DNA of 16,833 nucleotides, from the NCBI GenBank assembly GCA_018399915.1, contig JAGYNW010000019.1, positions 1 to 16,833 on the forward strand. The letters run 5' to 3'. Below, one piece after another: positions 6,662-15,477 of this stretch. The translations under genes were made by a program, and so were the position numbers. This stretch comes from Candidatus Omnitrophota bacterium (GTDB taxonomy: Bacteria > Omnitrophota > Gorgyraeia > Zapsychrales > Zapsychraceae). The notes under the pieces are model-generated. The model saw only the letters and a program-made list of their open reading frames with translations. It did no database searches and had not been told where the DNA came from. Numbering within the stretch: position 1 is the first letter of the stretch; each line of letters opens with the position of its first letter.

Positions 6662-7441
6662 TTATTGTCGATTCTTTAATAAGGCCAGAAGCCTTAGCAT
6701 TTCCAAATAAAGCCATATCAATGTGATCATGAGCGAAAAGGCCCCATACCATTCCATGTGTTTAGGCACACCCATGTCACAAAGCTTATCCAGCCGGTCA
6801 AAGTCCAGGATCAAGCACAAGGCCGCGATACCCACGACGATCAATGAAAAGCCGATAGCAAAGGTGCCATACCCCTGTACAAACGGGATGCCGGCCCCAA
6901 ACATACTCATGATCCAGCTTACCACCCTGATCAAGACCACCGCCATCAACGCCGAAACAACGCCCATCCGGAATTTCTCGGTCACCTTAACCAGGCCTGT
7001 CTTGTAGGCGGCCAACATACAGAAGAAGGTGCCAAAGGTCAAGGCCACGGCCTGGATCGCGATACCTGGATATCGGCGCTCAAACATCGCTGACACCCCA
7101 CCCAGAACAAAGCCCTCACAAATCGCGTAGACCGGAGCTGTGTATCTGGCGATCTGAACATTGAATACGGTAACGATGGCTAAAATAAAACCGATAATAC
7201 CTCCGCCAACGACAAACGGCATTACTGCGGATAGGGATTGCGCGGCCATGGTGCCATCATCGAACGCGGAGACCGGTTGCATGACCTTGCCCCAGACCCA
7301 GGAAGCGCTGAGCAGGAGCAAAAACAACATGATAAAACATTTATTAACTGTGCCCTGCATGGTCATAGTATCGGCCATGCCAAAATTGCGCGATTCAGCA
7401 AAGACCTTCTGCCGCAACGCAGGATTAGATGATCTGAACAT
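6662..7441 (-). CDS. Bax inhibitor-1 / YccA-family membrane protein
   Basis: A 259-residue protein with about seven membrane segments (near 32-54, 69-92, 100-119, 125-145, 158-180, 190-213 and 230-254). It begins with a cytoplasmic RSSNPAL segment, characteristic of one bacterial subgroup of this family. The end, EWYGAFSLMITLIWLYLE, and the acidic ILDFD at 211-215 are typical; acidic residues at this position take part in the pH-sensing pair of characterised homologues such as YetJ, which conduct calcium. The physiological role in bacteria is unclear. The start at 7441 is well supported by AGGAG about 7 nt upstream. It is 92 bp downstream of pgpA, and 2 nt upstream of the methyltransferase-glycosyltransferase gene. 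Confidence 0.85.
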   Translation of the reverse strand: MFRSSNPALRQKVFAESRNFGMADTMTMQGTVNKCFIMLFLLLLSASWVWGKVMQPVSAFDDGTMAAQSLSAVMPFVVGGGIIGFILAIVTVFNVQIARYTAPVYAICEGFVLGGVSAMFERRYPGIAIQAVALTFGTFFCMLAAYKTGLVKVTEKFRMGVVSALMAVVLIRVVSWIMSMFGAGIPFVQGYGTFAIGFSLIVVGIAALCLILDFDRLDKLCDMGVPKHMEWYGAFSLMITLIWLYLEMLRLLALLKNRQ

Positions 7442-7533
7442 AATGCCTCTCCTTTTTTGTCATAATTTTATTTTTCTTTTTATTTGTTTTTCTCTTATTC
7501 TTTCAGACAACATTTATCTGGCGCAGGTGCCGG

Positions 7534-7989
7534 TTAGATGATCCCCGCCCATCTGACCGCTATCTGCATAACGCAGTTGGTGTAAATACCGGCGACAATA
7601 TCATCCATCATGATTCCGTAGGCCCCGCCTTTTTTCTCGATCACATTGCTCGGATAGATCTTGAACATATCAAAGGCGCGAAACAAAAAGAATCCGGTAA
7701 AGACCGTCGCCCAGGATAAAGGCAGCAAAAAAAACGCGATCATGACCCCGGAAACCTCATCGACCACAACACATCCCGGGTCCTTTTTTTTCATCACTTT
7801 TTCCATCCGGCCGCTTGTCTTGAAACCAAAATAGGTGATAACCGCAAACACCAGTACGTACATGAATAAATGCTGATGCAGGATCATGTAAATAAGCACC
7901 CCCACGGCGCTGGCTAAAGTGCCCGGGGCCAAAGGAAAATTTCCCACATAAAAAAATGTGGACAATAATTTTACAACATCTTTTTTCAT
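7534..7989 (-). CDS. pgpA: Phosphatidylglycerophosphatase A
   Basis: A 151-residue membrane enzyme that removes phosphate from phosphatidylglycerol phosphate to give phosphatidylglycerol. Family signatures are present: FPLAPGTLAS at 18-27, VVVDEVSG at 74-81, FFLFRAFDMFKIYP at 100-113 and GIMMDDIVAG at 125-134, with acidic residues D77, E78, D129 and D130. Three or four hydrophobic segments fit an inner-membrane protein, and the length is normal for the family. Its start overlaps the pgsA stop as ATGA, so the enzymes for the two consecutive steps are coupled. Confidence 0.92.
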   Translation of the reverse strand: MKKDVVKLLSTFFYVGNFPLAPGTLASAVGVLIYMILHQHLFMYVLVFAVITYFGFKTSGRMEKVMKKKDPGCVVVDEVSGVMIAFFLLPLSWATVFTGFFLFRAFDMFKIYPSNVIEKKGGAYGIMMDDIVAGIYTNCVMQIAVRWAGII

Positions 7990-8558
7990 GACCGGCTCCC
8001 TAAGCTCTTAAAGTTATTCTTAAAATACTCAATGCCGGAGTAGGTGGTGATGATGACCACCGCGAACATCATCCCGTAGATAATGCGTTTTACCTCGGCG
8101 AAAATCGATCCTTCTGATATTACAAAAACCTCGCTAAAAATCAAATAAAATAGAATAAAAATGACCGTCACGATCTGCAAAACCGTCTTGATCTTGCCTG
8201 AGCGCTCCGCAGCCACGTACATCCCTTTTTTGACCTGGTAAATGCGTGAGACCGTAACCCCGATCTCGCGGACCGCAACGATGATGAACATCCAGATAGC
8301 GATCAGGTCCATTCTAGCAAAAACCAAAAAAGCTGCCAACATCAAAAATTTATCCGCGATCGGATCCATGATCTTGCCAAAATTACTTGTCAGATTGTAC
8401 TTGCGGGCGTAATATCCGTCGAAAAAATCTGTGACAGAGGCGGCGATAAAAAACAGCGTGGCCACCACCTTGCCTGTCAGGCTATCAATGGAAATCGACA
8501 CCAAAAAAAAGATGGTCAACAAAATCCTCAACACGGTCAAAGTATTGGGTAAATTCAT
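7986..8558 (-). CDS. pgsA: CDP-diacylglycerol--glycerol-3-phosphate 3-phosphatidyltransferase
   Basis: A 190-residue inner-membrane enzyme that makes phosphatidylglycerol phosphate from CDP-diacylglycerol and glycerol 3-phosphate. The CDP-alcohol phosphatidyltransferase motif D-x2-D-G-x2-A-R-x8-G-x3-D-x3-D is complete: D44, D47, G48, A51, R52, G61, D65 and D69. The N-terminus MNLPNTLTVLRI is the typical family start. Several membrane helices follow. It overlaps rimO upstream and pgpA downstream by 4 bp each. Phosphatidylserine or cardiolipin synthases share the motif, but the N-terminus, length and the pgpA neighbour favour PgsA. Confidence 0.93.
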   Translation of the reverse strand: MNLPNTLTVLRILLTIFFLVSISIDSLTGKVVATLFFIAASVTDFFDGYYARKYNLTSNFGKIMDPIADKFLMLAAFLVFARMDLIAIWMFIIVAVREIGVTVSRIYQVKKGMYVAAERSGKIKTVLQIVTVIFILFYLIFSEVFVISEGSIFAEVKRIIYGMMFAVVIITTYSGIEYFKNNFKSLGSRS

Positions 8559-9859
8559 ATCACTTCTCCGATCAGGTCATATTCTGTCGCGTGCGTGATC
8601 TTAACGCGTGCGAAATCGCCCACGCTGACAGCGGGCGTTTTTTTCTTTGCGTCGGCAACCACATGGGCGTAGACAATGCCATCCACTTCCGGCGCATCGC
8701 ATGCCGTGCGGCCTAAATAAACCCCGGCTTCGGTCTCGTGCGCCTGGTCTATCAGGACCTTCACGGTTTGCCCTTCCCAGCGCGATTGCAATGACTGCGA
8801 AATGGCCTGTTGCTCCTGCATTAATCTCTCATACCGTTCTTCTTTAACCCGGCGCGGCACTTGTTGGGACATCGCGTAAGCCGGCACACCCTCTTCGCGC
8901 GAATACATAAACACCCCGAGCTTCTCAAAACGTACCTCCCTCACAAATTGCACCAATGCCTCAAAATCCTTATCCGTTTCTCCGGGTAGACCGACGATCA
9001 AAGCGGTCCGCAAACATCCGTCAGGGATACGCTTGCGGATCTTGGCGATCAAATCATAGGTCTGCGCTTTGGTGATCTTACGGTTCATCCGCTTTAAAAT
9101 CTTGTCGCTGATATGCTGAAAAGGGATGTCCAGGTATTTACAGATCTTACTCTCTTGAGCGATCACCGAGATCAAATCATCGGTAATGTGTGACGGGAAG
9201 GTGTACAACAACCGTATCCATTCAATGGAATTAAGCTTAGGGATCATTTCCCGTAATAACGCGGCCAGGGCCTTATCCCGGTAAAGGTCCATGCCGTAAG
9301 CGGTGATATCCTGGCCAATGATATTGACCTCTTTGACGCCACGCTCATCAAGCCGCTCAACTTCGCGCAAAATTGATTCTTTGGTCCGTGACCGGAAAAC
9401 GCCTTTGATCGAGGGGATCACACAAAAGGCGCAATTATTGTAGCAACTTTCACAAATCTTTAAATACGCATAATGCCCGGGGGTTAAAGAAACTTCATCC
9501 GGCGCTGCGTCGCGGTCCAGTTGTTGCGCTCCGACCAGCGCGTCGATCTCCTTAAATTCCGCGAGCAACTCATTGCGATATCGCTGCGCCAAACACCCGG
9601 CCACGATCACTTTCTGGATCTTGCCCTGCTTCTTCAATTCGATCAATTCAACGATGGCGTCAAGAGATTCCTGCTTGGCATCCTCAATAAAGCCACAAGT
9701 GTTCAAGATCGCGACATCGGCCTGGTCAATCGGGGTGACCACCCCGCCCTTGTTTTGAATATGGCCCACGATCTTCTGGGAATCGACTAAATTGCGCGCG
9801 CAGCCTAAAGTGATCACGGAGACCTTCTGCCGGTTCTTATTGGGAGACCTGTAAACCAT
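8555..9859 (-). CDS. rimO: Ribosomal protein uS12 methylthiotransferase
   Basis: A 434-residue radical-SAM enzyme that methylthiolates an aspartate of ribosomal protein S12. The N-terminal methylthiotransferase domain has its three cluster cysteines at C20 (TLGCARNLVDS), C55 (NTCGF) and C89 (AGCLAQRY). The radical-SAM motif CxxxCxxC is C139, C143 and C146, with an extra Cys at 136. A TRAM domain occupies about residues 370-434. LGCARNLVDS and the VIPSIKG segment favour RimO over MiaB. The start at 9859 overlaps the rodZ-like gene by 23 bp and has no well-spaced Shine-Dalgarno; a GTG about 14 codons in is an alternative. Confidence 0.93.
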   Translation of the reverse strand: MVYRSPNKNRQKVSVITLGCARNLVDSQKIVGHIQNKGGVVTPIDQADVAILNTCGFIEDAKQESLDAIVELIELKKQGKIQKVIVAGCLAQRYRNELLAEFKEIDALVGAQQLDRDAAPDEVSLTPGHYAYLKICESCYNNCAFCVIPSIKGVFRSRTKESILREVERLDERGVKEVNIIGQDITAYGMDLYRDKALAALLREMIPKLNSIEWIRLLYTFPSHITDDLISVIAQESKICKYLDIPFQHISDKILKRMNRKITKAQTYDLIAKIRKRIPDGCLRTALIVGLPGETDKDFEALVQFVREVRFEKLGVFMYSREEGVPAYAMSQQVPRRVKEERYERLMQEQQAISQSLQSRWEGQTVKVLIDQAHETEAGVYLGRTACDAPEVDGIVYAHVVADAKKKTPAVSVGDFARVKITHATEYDLIGEVI

Positions 9860-10850
9860 CTTCTGTAATCACAACCTCTTTCACTTTGCGGTCTTTTCTG
9901 CCAAGTTTACCGATCATCTTTCCATTCAATTCAAACTCCAGAGAACTGATGTTCCGCCCGGAAATAACGATCTTTTCGTCTGCGAACCAAGTCTCTACAG
10001 ACCCTAATTTCAGCGTGGATTGGAACTCGACCTTGCCGTCGACTTCAACCCGCAGCCAACTGCTTTTCGTGGCGCGCACTGTGAGGATAACATCCTTGAC
10101 GCTTCGGGGACTCTGAGGGCTTTCCGTCGTGGCCTCTTTGGATCCGGAAGCACCGTTAGCTGCCGGAACTTGCGGACTGGAGGCGGCTGCTGCGGGAGGC
10201 GGTTCCGGTTTATCCGGTTTGGGGGTATTCCGGGATTGCGACACAGAGGTCAAGGTCTCTTTGCTGTCCGGGGCGACCCTGGCTTCTTGTGCGGTGACAG
10301 CCGGTGTTTGGGGCTTTTCCTCCGCCGATCCCGGCCCGGTGGAAACAACTCTGGGCGCGGGTGTGGAGCCATCGCCCTTGACCAAAGACACAAAAAACGT
10401 AATGATCTTAAAAAGGAGAAACAAAGCCAGAAACATCCCCAAAGCGACAACAATCTGCTGCTTGGTCTTGCGGGTGAATACCTTGGCGAACCATTCCTCG
10501 AAATTGAACTCATCTTCCTGCCGGGAAGAAAGCTTTCTGATCTCAGCTTTGGGTTTTTTCTCAACCACCTTGGTCACATCGACATCCAGATATTTCGCGT
10601 AGATCTTAAGAAATCCTTTGTAATAAAACTCGGACAAGGTCCTGATCTTGTAGCCTTCTTCGATCGCTTTTAACGCATCCAATGGGATCTTGGTTTCTTC
10701 ATGGACGATCTCCAAGGAAAGCCCCTTTTGCTGTCTGGCAGCCTTCAACAGCGCGCCATTGGAAACAGGTTGTTCCTGGGATCCCTGATCCTTGCTGTCT
10801 TTTTTGCTGTCTTTTTTTCTGTCTTTATTATCCTGATTATCCGTCATCAT
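9837..10850 (-). CDS. rodZ: RodZ-like helix-turn-helix membrane protein
   Basis: A 337-residue protein with the RodZ layout. Residues 1-30 are a charged Lys/Asp-rich tail with a KKDS repeat. Residues about 31-92 are a cytoplasmic helix-turn-helix domain (ALLKAARQQKGLSLEIVHEE, then a conserved YYKGFLKIYAKYL). A single membrane helix lies at about 131-157. A Pro/Ala/Ser-rich periplasmic linker covers 160-250, and a beta-rich DUF4115 domain 254-333. RodZ links the MreB cytoskeleton to the elongation machinery. The frame extends to 10892, but the ATG at 10850 overlaps the ftsK stop as ATGA and has AGAAGAG upstream, so it is preferred. The call rests on domain layout; no MreB gene is in view. Confidence 0.85.
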   Translation of the reverse strand: MMTDNQDNKDRKKDSKKDSKDQGSQEQPVSNGALLKAARQQKGLSLEIVHEETKIPLDALKAIEEGYKIRTLSEFYYKGFLKIYAKYLDVDVTKVVEKKPKAEIRKLSSRQEDEFNFEEWFAKVFTRKTKQQIVVALGMFLALFLLFKIITFFVSLVKGDGSTPAPRVVSTGPGSAEEKPQTPAVTAQEARVAPDSKETLTSVSQSRNTPKPDKPEPPPAAAASSPQVPAANGASGSKEATTESPQSPRSVKDVILTVRATKSSWLRVEVDGKVEFQSTLKLGSVETWFADEKIVISGRNISSLEFELNGKMIGKLGRKDRKVKEVVITEDGLQVSQ

Positions 10851-13123
10851 GCTTGCTCTTCTGTCTCGCTGTTCATATTTTCCAGCAACCATTTTTCGCG
10901 GTCAACGATAATCTCCCGCGGCTTGCTTCCGCAGTAAGGCCCGACGATGCCCTGCTGCTCCATCATATCAATCAAACGCGCCGCGCGGGTGTAACCCAGG
11001 CGCATACGTCTTTGCAGGATCGAAACCGAGGCCTGATTTGTTTCGATGATCAGCTTAACGGCCTCGTCATAATATTCATCCTTGGGGCCATCAGTACCTT
11101 TCAATCCCGATTCCTGATGTTGCAAAATACTGTCATTGTAAGCGGGTTCCTGCTGATCCTTAATAAACTGGATCACCTTATTGATCTCATCATCATCCAC
11201 AAAGCTGCACTGTCCGCGCGTGGGTTTGGCGTCTCCGGGCTTGATGAACAACATATCCCCGCGGCCCAAAAGGGTCTCAGCGCCGTTGAAATCCAACACT
11301 GTGCGGGAATCCACCTTGGAGGCAACCTTAAAAGAAATACGCGCAGGAAAATTCGCCTTAATTACGCCCGTAATAACATCCACCGAAGGCCTTTGCGTGG
11401 CTAAAATAAGATGGATCCCGACCGCCCGGGACAGCTGCGCGATACGGGTGATGGAACTTTCCACGGCTTTGGCCGAGACCTGCATAAGGTCAGCCAGCTC
11501 GTCGATAATAACCACAATGTAGGGCATATTATGGCCTTCTATGGCATTGTAACCTTTGATATTCCGGACCTTTTCTTTGGCCAGTTTCTTGTAGCGTGAT
11601 TCCATCTCCCCTACGACCCAATTCAAGACCCCGGCCGCCTTCTTGGAATCCGTGACCGTGGGACACAACAAATGCGGGATATCATTGTACTGCGAGAGTT
11701 CGACCATCTTGGGGTCGATCATCACAAATTTTACGTGTTCCGGCGAGGCGTTCAAAAGCATGGACATAATAATCCCGTTGACACAAACCGTTTTTCCCGC
11801 GCCTGTGGTTCCCGCGATCAGCAAATGCGGCATAGACGCCAAATCAGCGATAATAGGCCCCCCACCGATGTCTTTGCCCAAGGATAATGTCAGCTTGGAC
11901 TTACTTTTGGCGAACTCATCCGAGGCAATGACATCCTTTAAAAACACGGTTGAAGAGGCGCCATTGGGAACCTCGATTCCAATGCGGTTTTTCCCCGGGA
12001 TCGGGGCCACGATCCGCACCAGGGCGGCCTTCATGGCCAAGGCGATGTCATCGGACAAGGATGTAAATTTCTGGATCTTGACACCCGGCGCCGGTTCCAG
12101 TTCATAGCGGGTTATGGCCGGGCCCCTTTCGATATCCACCACCTTCGCGCTGACATTGAACTGCGCCAGGGTATCCTCCAATAATTTCGCACCGCTGATC
12201 AGGTCACTTTCCACCTTACTGGTGGAGATCTGCGGAGCATCCCTCAATAGATCCAATGAAGGGATGCGGTATTCACCGTAGACCTCACTTTCATCATCCT
12301 GGGTTTCCCGTTTCCTGTTTTTCTTCGTCGGCGCGATCTTGATGCGGGGTTTCTTATTGCGGGGCTCACTCAGTTCCTCTTCGTCGTCTTCCTCCTCTTC
12401 CTCCTCAACGTATTCATATTCGTCATCAGCCGCATCCTCTTCATATTCCTCATACTCCTCCTGTTGCCCGCCGGCTAATCCGGCTTTTTTCTTTTTTGAC
12501 TTATTCTTGAGGATCCGTGACAGATCAAATTTGGACCGCATCTCAGGCAATGCCAATTCTCTGGAGGCGACATATTCCTTGAAGCCTACGGACATTTCCT
12601 TCGCCTTTTCCAATAGCATCATCAGCAAAGGGGCCACCAAAAACTCTCCGATCAGGATCAGGGAAAGGATGGCCAATGTGATCAGAATGATCGAAGCCCC
12701 GACTCTGCCGATGTAACGGATCAAAAAATCGGAAATGACATAACCGACAACACCGGCGCGCTTAAACCGCAGCGTGGACTCCTGTGGCCCTAGCATACTG
12801 AATAAAGAACTCAAGACCGCAAAAAGCGTGAGCGAACTGATAAATTTCGAGAATGTAAAATCGATCTCTCTTGACGAGAATTTGTTCCAGCTCCAGAAAA
12901 AAAGGATGACAACCAAAACATAGGAACTGTAGCCAAACACGAATAAAAGGATCCCGGCCAAATAGGCGCCGGTAATACGGATAAAATTGTGGGCGGGAGA
13001 ATTGGGAACAGCGGTGTACCAGGGAAGGTCTTCGGGAACAAAAGAGACCAAACTTGCCAGAAGGATCATTCCTATGGATAAGATAACAATCGCTTTGATT
13101 TCATTGATATGCTCTTGTTTCAT
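10847..13123 (-). CDS. ftsK: DNA translocase FtsK/SpoIIIE
   Basis: A 758-residue motor that pumps DNA at the division septum and helps resolve and segregate chromosomes. About four membrane helices fill residues 10-170. A linker follows with a basic KKKK cluster, a strongly acidic stretch (about 221-252, mostly Glu, Asp and Tyr) and another basic cluster. The ATPase core has Walker A AGTTGAGKT at about 437-445 and Walker B VVIIDE at about 537-542. A complete winged-helix gamma domain, which reads orientation sequences, is at about 686-745. The frame opens at a TTG at 13132, but the ATG at 13123 is a better start with GAG just upstream. The 3' end overlaps the rodZ-like gene as ATGA. Confidence 0.95.
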   Translation of the reverse strand: MKQEHINEIKAIVILSIGMILLASLVSFVPEDLPWYTAVPNSPAHNFIRITGAYLAGILLFVFGYSSYVLVVILFFWSWNKFSSREIDFTFSKFISSLTLFAVLSSLFSMLGPQESTLRFKRAGVVGYVISDFLIRYIGRVGASIILITLAILSLILIGEFLVAPLLMMLLEKAKEMSVGFKEYVASRELALPEMRSKFDLSRILKNKSKKKKAGLAGGQQEEYEEYEEDAADDEYEYVEEEEEEDDEEELSEPRNKKPRIKIAPTKKNRKRETQDDESEVYGEYRIPSLDLLRDAPQISTSKVESDLISGAKLLEDTLAQFNVSAKVVDIERGPAITRYELEPAPGVKIQKFTSLSDDIALAMKAALVRIVAPIPGKNRIGIEVPNGASSTVFLKDVIASDEFAKSKSKLTLSLGKDIGGGPIIADLASMPHLLIAGTTGAGKTVCVNGIIMSMLLNASPEHVKFVMIDPKMVELSQYNDIPHLLCPTVTDSKKAAGVLNWVVGEMESRYKKLAKEKVRNIKGYNAIEGHNMPYIVVIIDELADLMQVSAKAVESSITRIAQLSRAVGIHLILATQRPSVDVITGVIKANFPARISFKVASKVDSRTVLDFNGAETLLGRGDMLFIKPGDAKPTRGQCSFVDDDEINKVIQFIKDQQEPAYNDSILQHQESGLKGTDGPKDEYYDEAVKLIIETNQASVSILQRRMRLGYTRAARLIDMMEQQGIVGPYCGSKPREIIVDREKWLLENMNSETEEQA

Positions 13124-13143
13124 TAATCTCAAAAGGATAAAAT

Positions 13144-13191
13144 CACCTTAAAAGTATCTTTCCTGATGTTCAGAAATATACTTTTAAGGTG
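13144..13191 (-). terminator. Strong hairpin between pnp and ftsK, probable terminator or leader structure
   Basis: CACCTTAAAAGTAT at 13144-13157 pairs perfectly with ATACTTTTAAGGTG at 13178-13191, and the inside can continue pairing through TTT/AAA and CTGA/TCAG around a TGT loop. In the direction of pnp transcription the stem is followed by ATTTTATCCTTTT, a broken T-run. It ends about 20 nt before the ftsK start codon, so it may end rpsO-pnp transcripts, protect the pnp 3' end, or control ftsK. Confidence 0.6.
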
Positions 13192-13249
13192 AATGTTATT
13201 ATTAACTGTTTAAGAAGAACCGATCATTGATCCCGTTGCTTCTTTAATG

Positions 13250-13269
13250 AGGTGTTAGGCCTAAAACCT
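13250..13269. repeat. Near-perfect 20-bp palindrome after pnp
   Basis: AGGTGTTAGG (13250-13259) faces CCTAAAACCT (13260-13269) with one mismatch; the core TTAGGCCTAA is perfect. It starts 11 nt after the pnp stop codon. A weaker inverted repeat lies beyond it (AAGAAG at 13212-13217 with CTTCTT at 13239-13244, enclosing GATCATTGATC). These may shape the 3' end of the pnp message. Confidence 0.5.
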
Positions 13270-13280
13270 GTGCGAAGAAA

Positions 13281-15392
13281 CTAAGCTTCTTGCGCTTGCT
13301 TGATGCTCAGATTGATCCTCTTCATCTTGTCGATCTCAAGCAGCTTGACTTTGAATTTATCGCCGACATTAACTACCTTATTCAGATCCTTGACATAATC
13401 CTTTGAGAATTCCGAAACATGGCAAAGGCCGCTTTTGCCGGGCAAAAACTCACAGAAAACCCCGAAGTTCTCAACCCGGGTGACAACCGCGTCATAAATC
13501 TTTCCGATCTCAGGCGTCTCCATCAGTTGATCGATGAAGTTCACGGCCTTCATCGCGGATTCCTTATCCGCGGCGGAAATAACGACCTTGCCGTCATCAT
13601 CGATATCGATCGATTCAGCTCCGGTGTCTTCCATGATCTTCTTGATCATCTTCCCGCCCGGACCGATAACTTCTCCGATTTTATCCTGAGGAACCTTCGT
13701 GATCTCGATACGCGGTGCGTATTCCGAAACATCCTCATTAGGCTTGGCAATAGCGGTAGCCATATTTTTTAATATCTCAAGCCGGGCCTCTTTAGCCTGG
13801 TCCAGGCCTTTGGATAAAATTTCCAAAGACAGGCCTTTGACCTTAAGGTCCAACTGAATCGCGGTAATCCCGTTTTCCGTACCGGCTATTTTGTAATCCA
13901 TATCGCCGAAATGGTCTTCCAGGCCCATAATATCGGTCAAAAGGACATAATCATCTTTGTTCTCACCTAATAACAGGCCGACCGAAATTCCAGCCACCGG
14001 ATTCTTGATGGGAACCCCGGCAGTCATCAGGCTCAAACACCCGGCGCAAACACTGGCCATACTGGAAGAACCGTTCGATTCCAGGATCTCCGAAACAATA
14101 CGGATAGTGTAAGGAAACTCTTCCCGGGTCGGCAAGACCGCGGACAAAGCCTTGGCCGCCAAAGCGCCGTGACCGATCTCTCGGCGTCCCGGACCGCGCG
14201 AGCCCCTGGCTTCACCCACACTGAAAGAAGGGAAATTGTAATGAAGCATAAAATTGTTGTATGCCACGCCTTCCAAGGATTCCACCATCTGTTCATCACG
14301 TTTATTTCCCAATGTAACCACGGATAAACTTTGGGTTTGTCCACGGGTAAATAAACTCGCGCCATGAGTGCGCGGCAAGACATTGATCTCTGAAGATAAG
14401 GAACGGAGTTCTTTGACCCCACGCCCATCAGCCCTTTTACCTTCGGTAAATACCATATTCCTGACAACTTCGTATTCCACACCGTCAATCAAATTTCTGA
14501 TATCACTTGCCGACACTTCCTTATCCTCTGTGTTGAAACTCTCGAAAACGCTCATGTCTCCGGAAACTTCATCGATCAACGCTCTCAACGCCTTTTCCCG
14601 TTCGGCTTTATCTGCGATCCGGTAAATTTCATCAACACGGGATTTGGTCATCTCTGTGACTTTTTGTTTTAACTCAGGACTGAGCGCGAAAAGGTCTACC
14701 TCGGCTTTTTCTTTACCGATCTCTTTCTGTAATTCCATCTGAATCGCGCGAATCGGCTGAAGTTCTTTTTCGGCAAAACGCAAGGCCTTCATCACTTGCT
14801 CTTCCGTTGCCTGGTTCCCTTCCCCTTCAATCATCACCACACCATTTTCATGGCCGACAACGAATAGCTCTAAAACGCTTTCCTGCCTTTCCGCATAGGT
14901 CGGGTTAATGATCAATTCTTCTCCCATTAAACCAACACGGACGCCGCCGACGGGTCCGTCAAAAGGAATATCCGAGATCGTTAATGCGCTGGAGGCCCCG
15001 ATCAAGGCCAGGATGTCCGGATCGTTCTCCCCATCTGAACTCAAAACAGTACAGGTGACCACAACATCATTTAAAAACCCTTCCGGGAACAACGGGCGAA
15101 GAGGCCGGTCGATCATCCGGGAGGTCAATATCTCCTTCTGGGTGGGACGTCCTTCGCGCTTGAAAAATCCGCCCGGAATCCGTCCGGCGGAATAAGTCTT
15201 TTCCGCGTATTCCACCAGAAGCGGGAAAAAACTGGCATCCGGCTTTGCCTTGGGGGACATACAAACAGCCACCAAAACAACTGTCCCTCCACAAGTTACG
15301 GTTACTGACCCGCTTGCCTGTTTGGCTAATTTTCCGCTTTCAATAAAAATTTTCTTTGAACCTACTTCGATTTCTTTTGCAACTAAAGTCAT
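13281..15392 (-). CDS. pnp: Polyribonucleotide nucleotidyltransferase (PNPase)
   Basis: A full-length 703-residue 3'-5' phosphorolytic exoribonuclease that also polymerises RNA tails; it forms a trimer and is a core of RNA degradosomes. Two RNase PH domains are present, with the conserved FFKREGRPTQKEIL and RMIDRPLRPLFP segments in the first. The catalytic-site segment GDMDYKIAGTENGITA is in the second. A KH domain (KIGEVIGPGGKMIKKI) and a C-terminal S1 domain (DAVVTRVENFGVFCEF) complete it. The start has AAGGAAAG closely upstream. It follows rpsO by 84 bp, the classical order. Confidence 0.97.
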   Translation of the reverse strand: MTLVAKEIEVGSKKIFIESGKLAKQASGSVTVTCGGTVVLVAVCMSPKAKPDASFFPLLVEYAEKTYSAGRIPGGFFKREGRPTQKEILTSRMIDRPLRPLFPEGFLNDVVVTCTVLSSDGENDPDILALIGASSALTISDIPFDGPVGGVRVGLMGEELIINPTYAERQESVLELFVVGHENGVVMIEGEGNQATEEQVMKALRFAEKELQPIRAIQMELQKEIGKEKAEVDLFALSPELKQKVTEMTKSRVDEIYRIADKAEREKALRALIDEVSGDMSVFESFNTEDKEVSASDIRNLIDGVEYEVVRNMVFTEGKRADGRGVKELRSLSSEINVLPRTHGASLFTRGQTQSLSVVTLGNKRDEQMVESLEGVAYNNFMLHYNFPSFSVGEARGSRGPGRREIGHGALAAKALSAVLPTREEFPYTIRIVSEILESNGSSSMASVCAGCLSLMTAGVPIKNPVAGISVGLLLGENKDDYVLLTDIMGLEDHFGDMDYKIAGTENGITAIQLDLKVKGLSLEILSKGLDQAKEARLEILKNMATAIAKPNEDVSEYAPRIEITKVPQDKIGEVIGPGGKMIKKIMEDTGAESIDIDDDGKVVISAADKESAMKAVNFIDQLMETPEIGKIYDAVVTRVENFGVFCEFLPGKSGLCHVSEFSKDYVKDLNKVVNVGDKFKVKLLEIDKMKRINLSIKQAQEA

Positions 15393-15444
15393 ATTCTTTC
15401 CTTACCTTGTCACCCTTAAACCTTTGCCACACTCCTTTTGAGAA

Positions 15445-15477
15445 GGCTTTCAAGCCAAGGGGTAAGCCCGCAGGCTT
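15445..15477 (-). repeat. Alternating short inverted repeats in the rpsO-pnp gap
   Basis: GGCTT at 15445-15449 pairs with AAGCC at 15452-15456, and AAGCC at 15464-15468 pairs with GGCTT at 15473-15477. As the four arms are interchangeable, two alternative folds are possible. The second pair touches the rpsO stop codon. This position in other bacteria holds a terminator and an RNase III processing site; whether that is so here is inference. Confidence 0.4.

Noticed and set aside
7442..7533. Promoter for the Bax inhibitor-like gene
   Set aside because: The gap is A/T-rich and a TTGTCT is present, but no convincing -10 is found at a proper distance.
10020..10673. Plus-strand ORFs over the RodZ-like gene
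   Set aside because: They are antisense to the RodZ-like linker and have the low-complexity composition expected of that.
12339..12716. Plus-strand ORF with a long run of Ser codons
   Set aside because: It is the antisense of the Glu/Asp-rich FtsK linker; the FtsK frame is certain.
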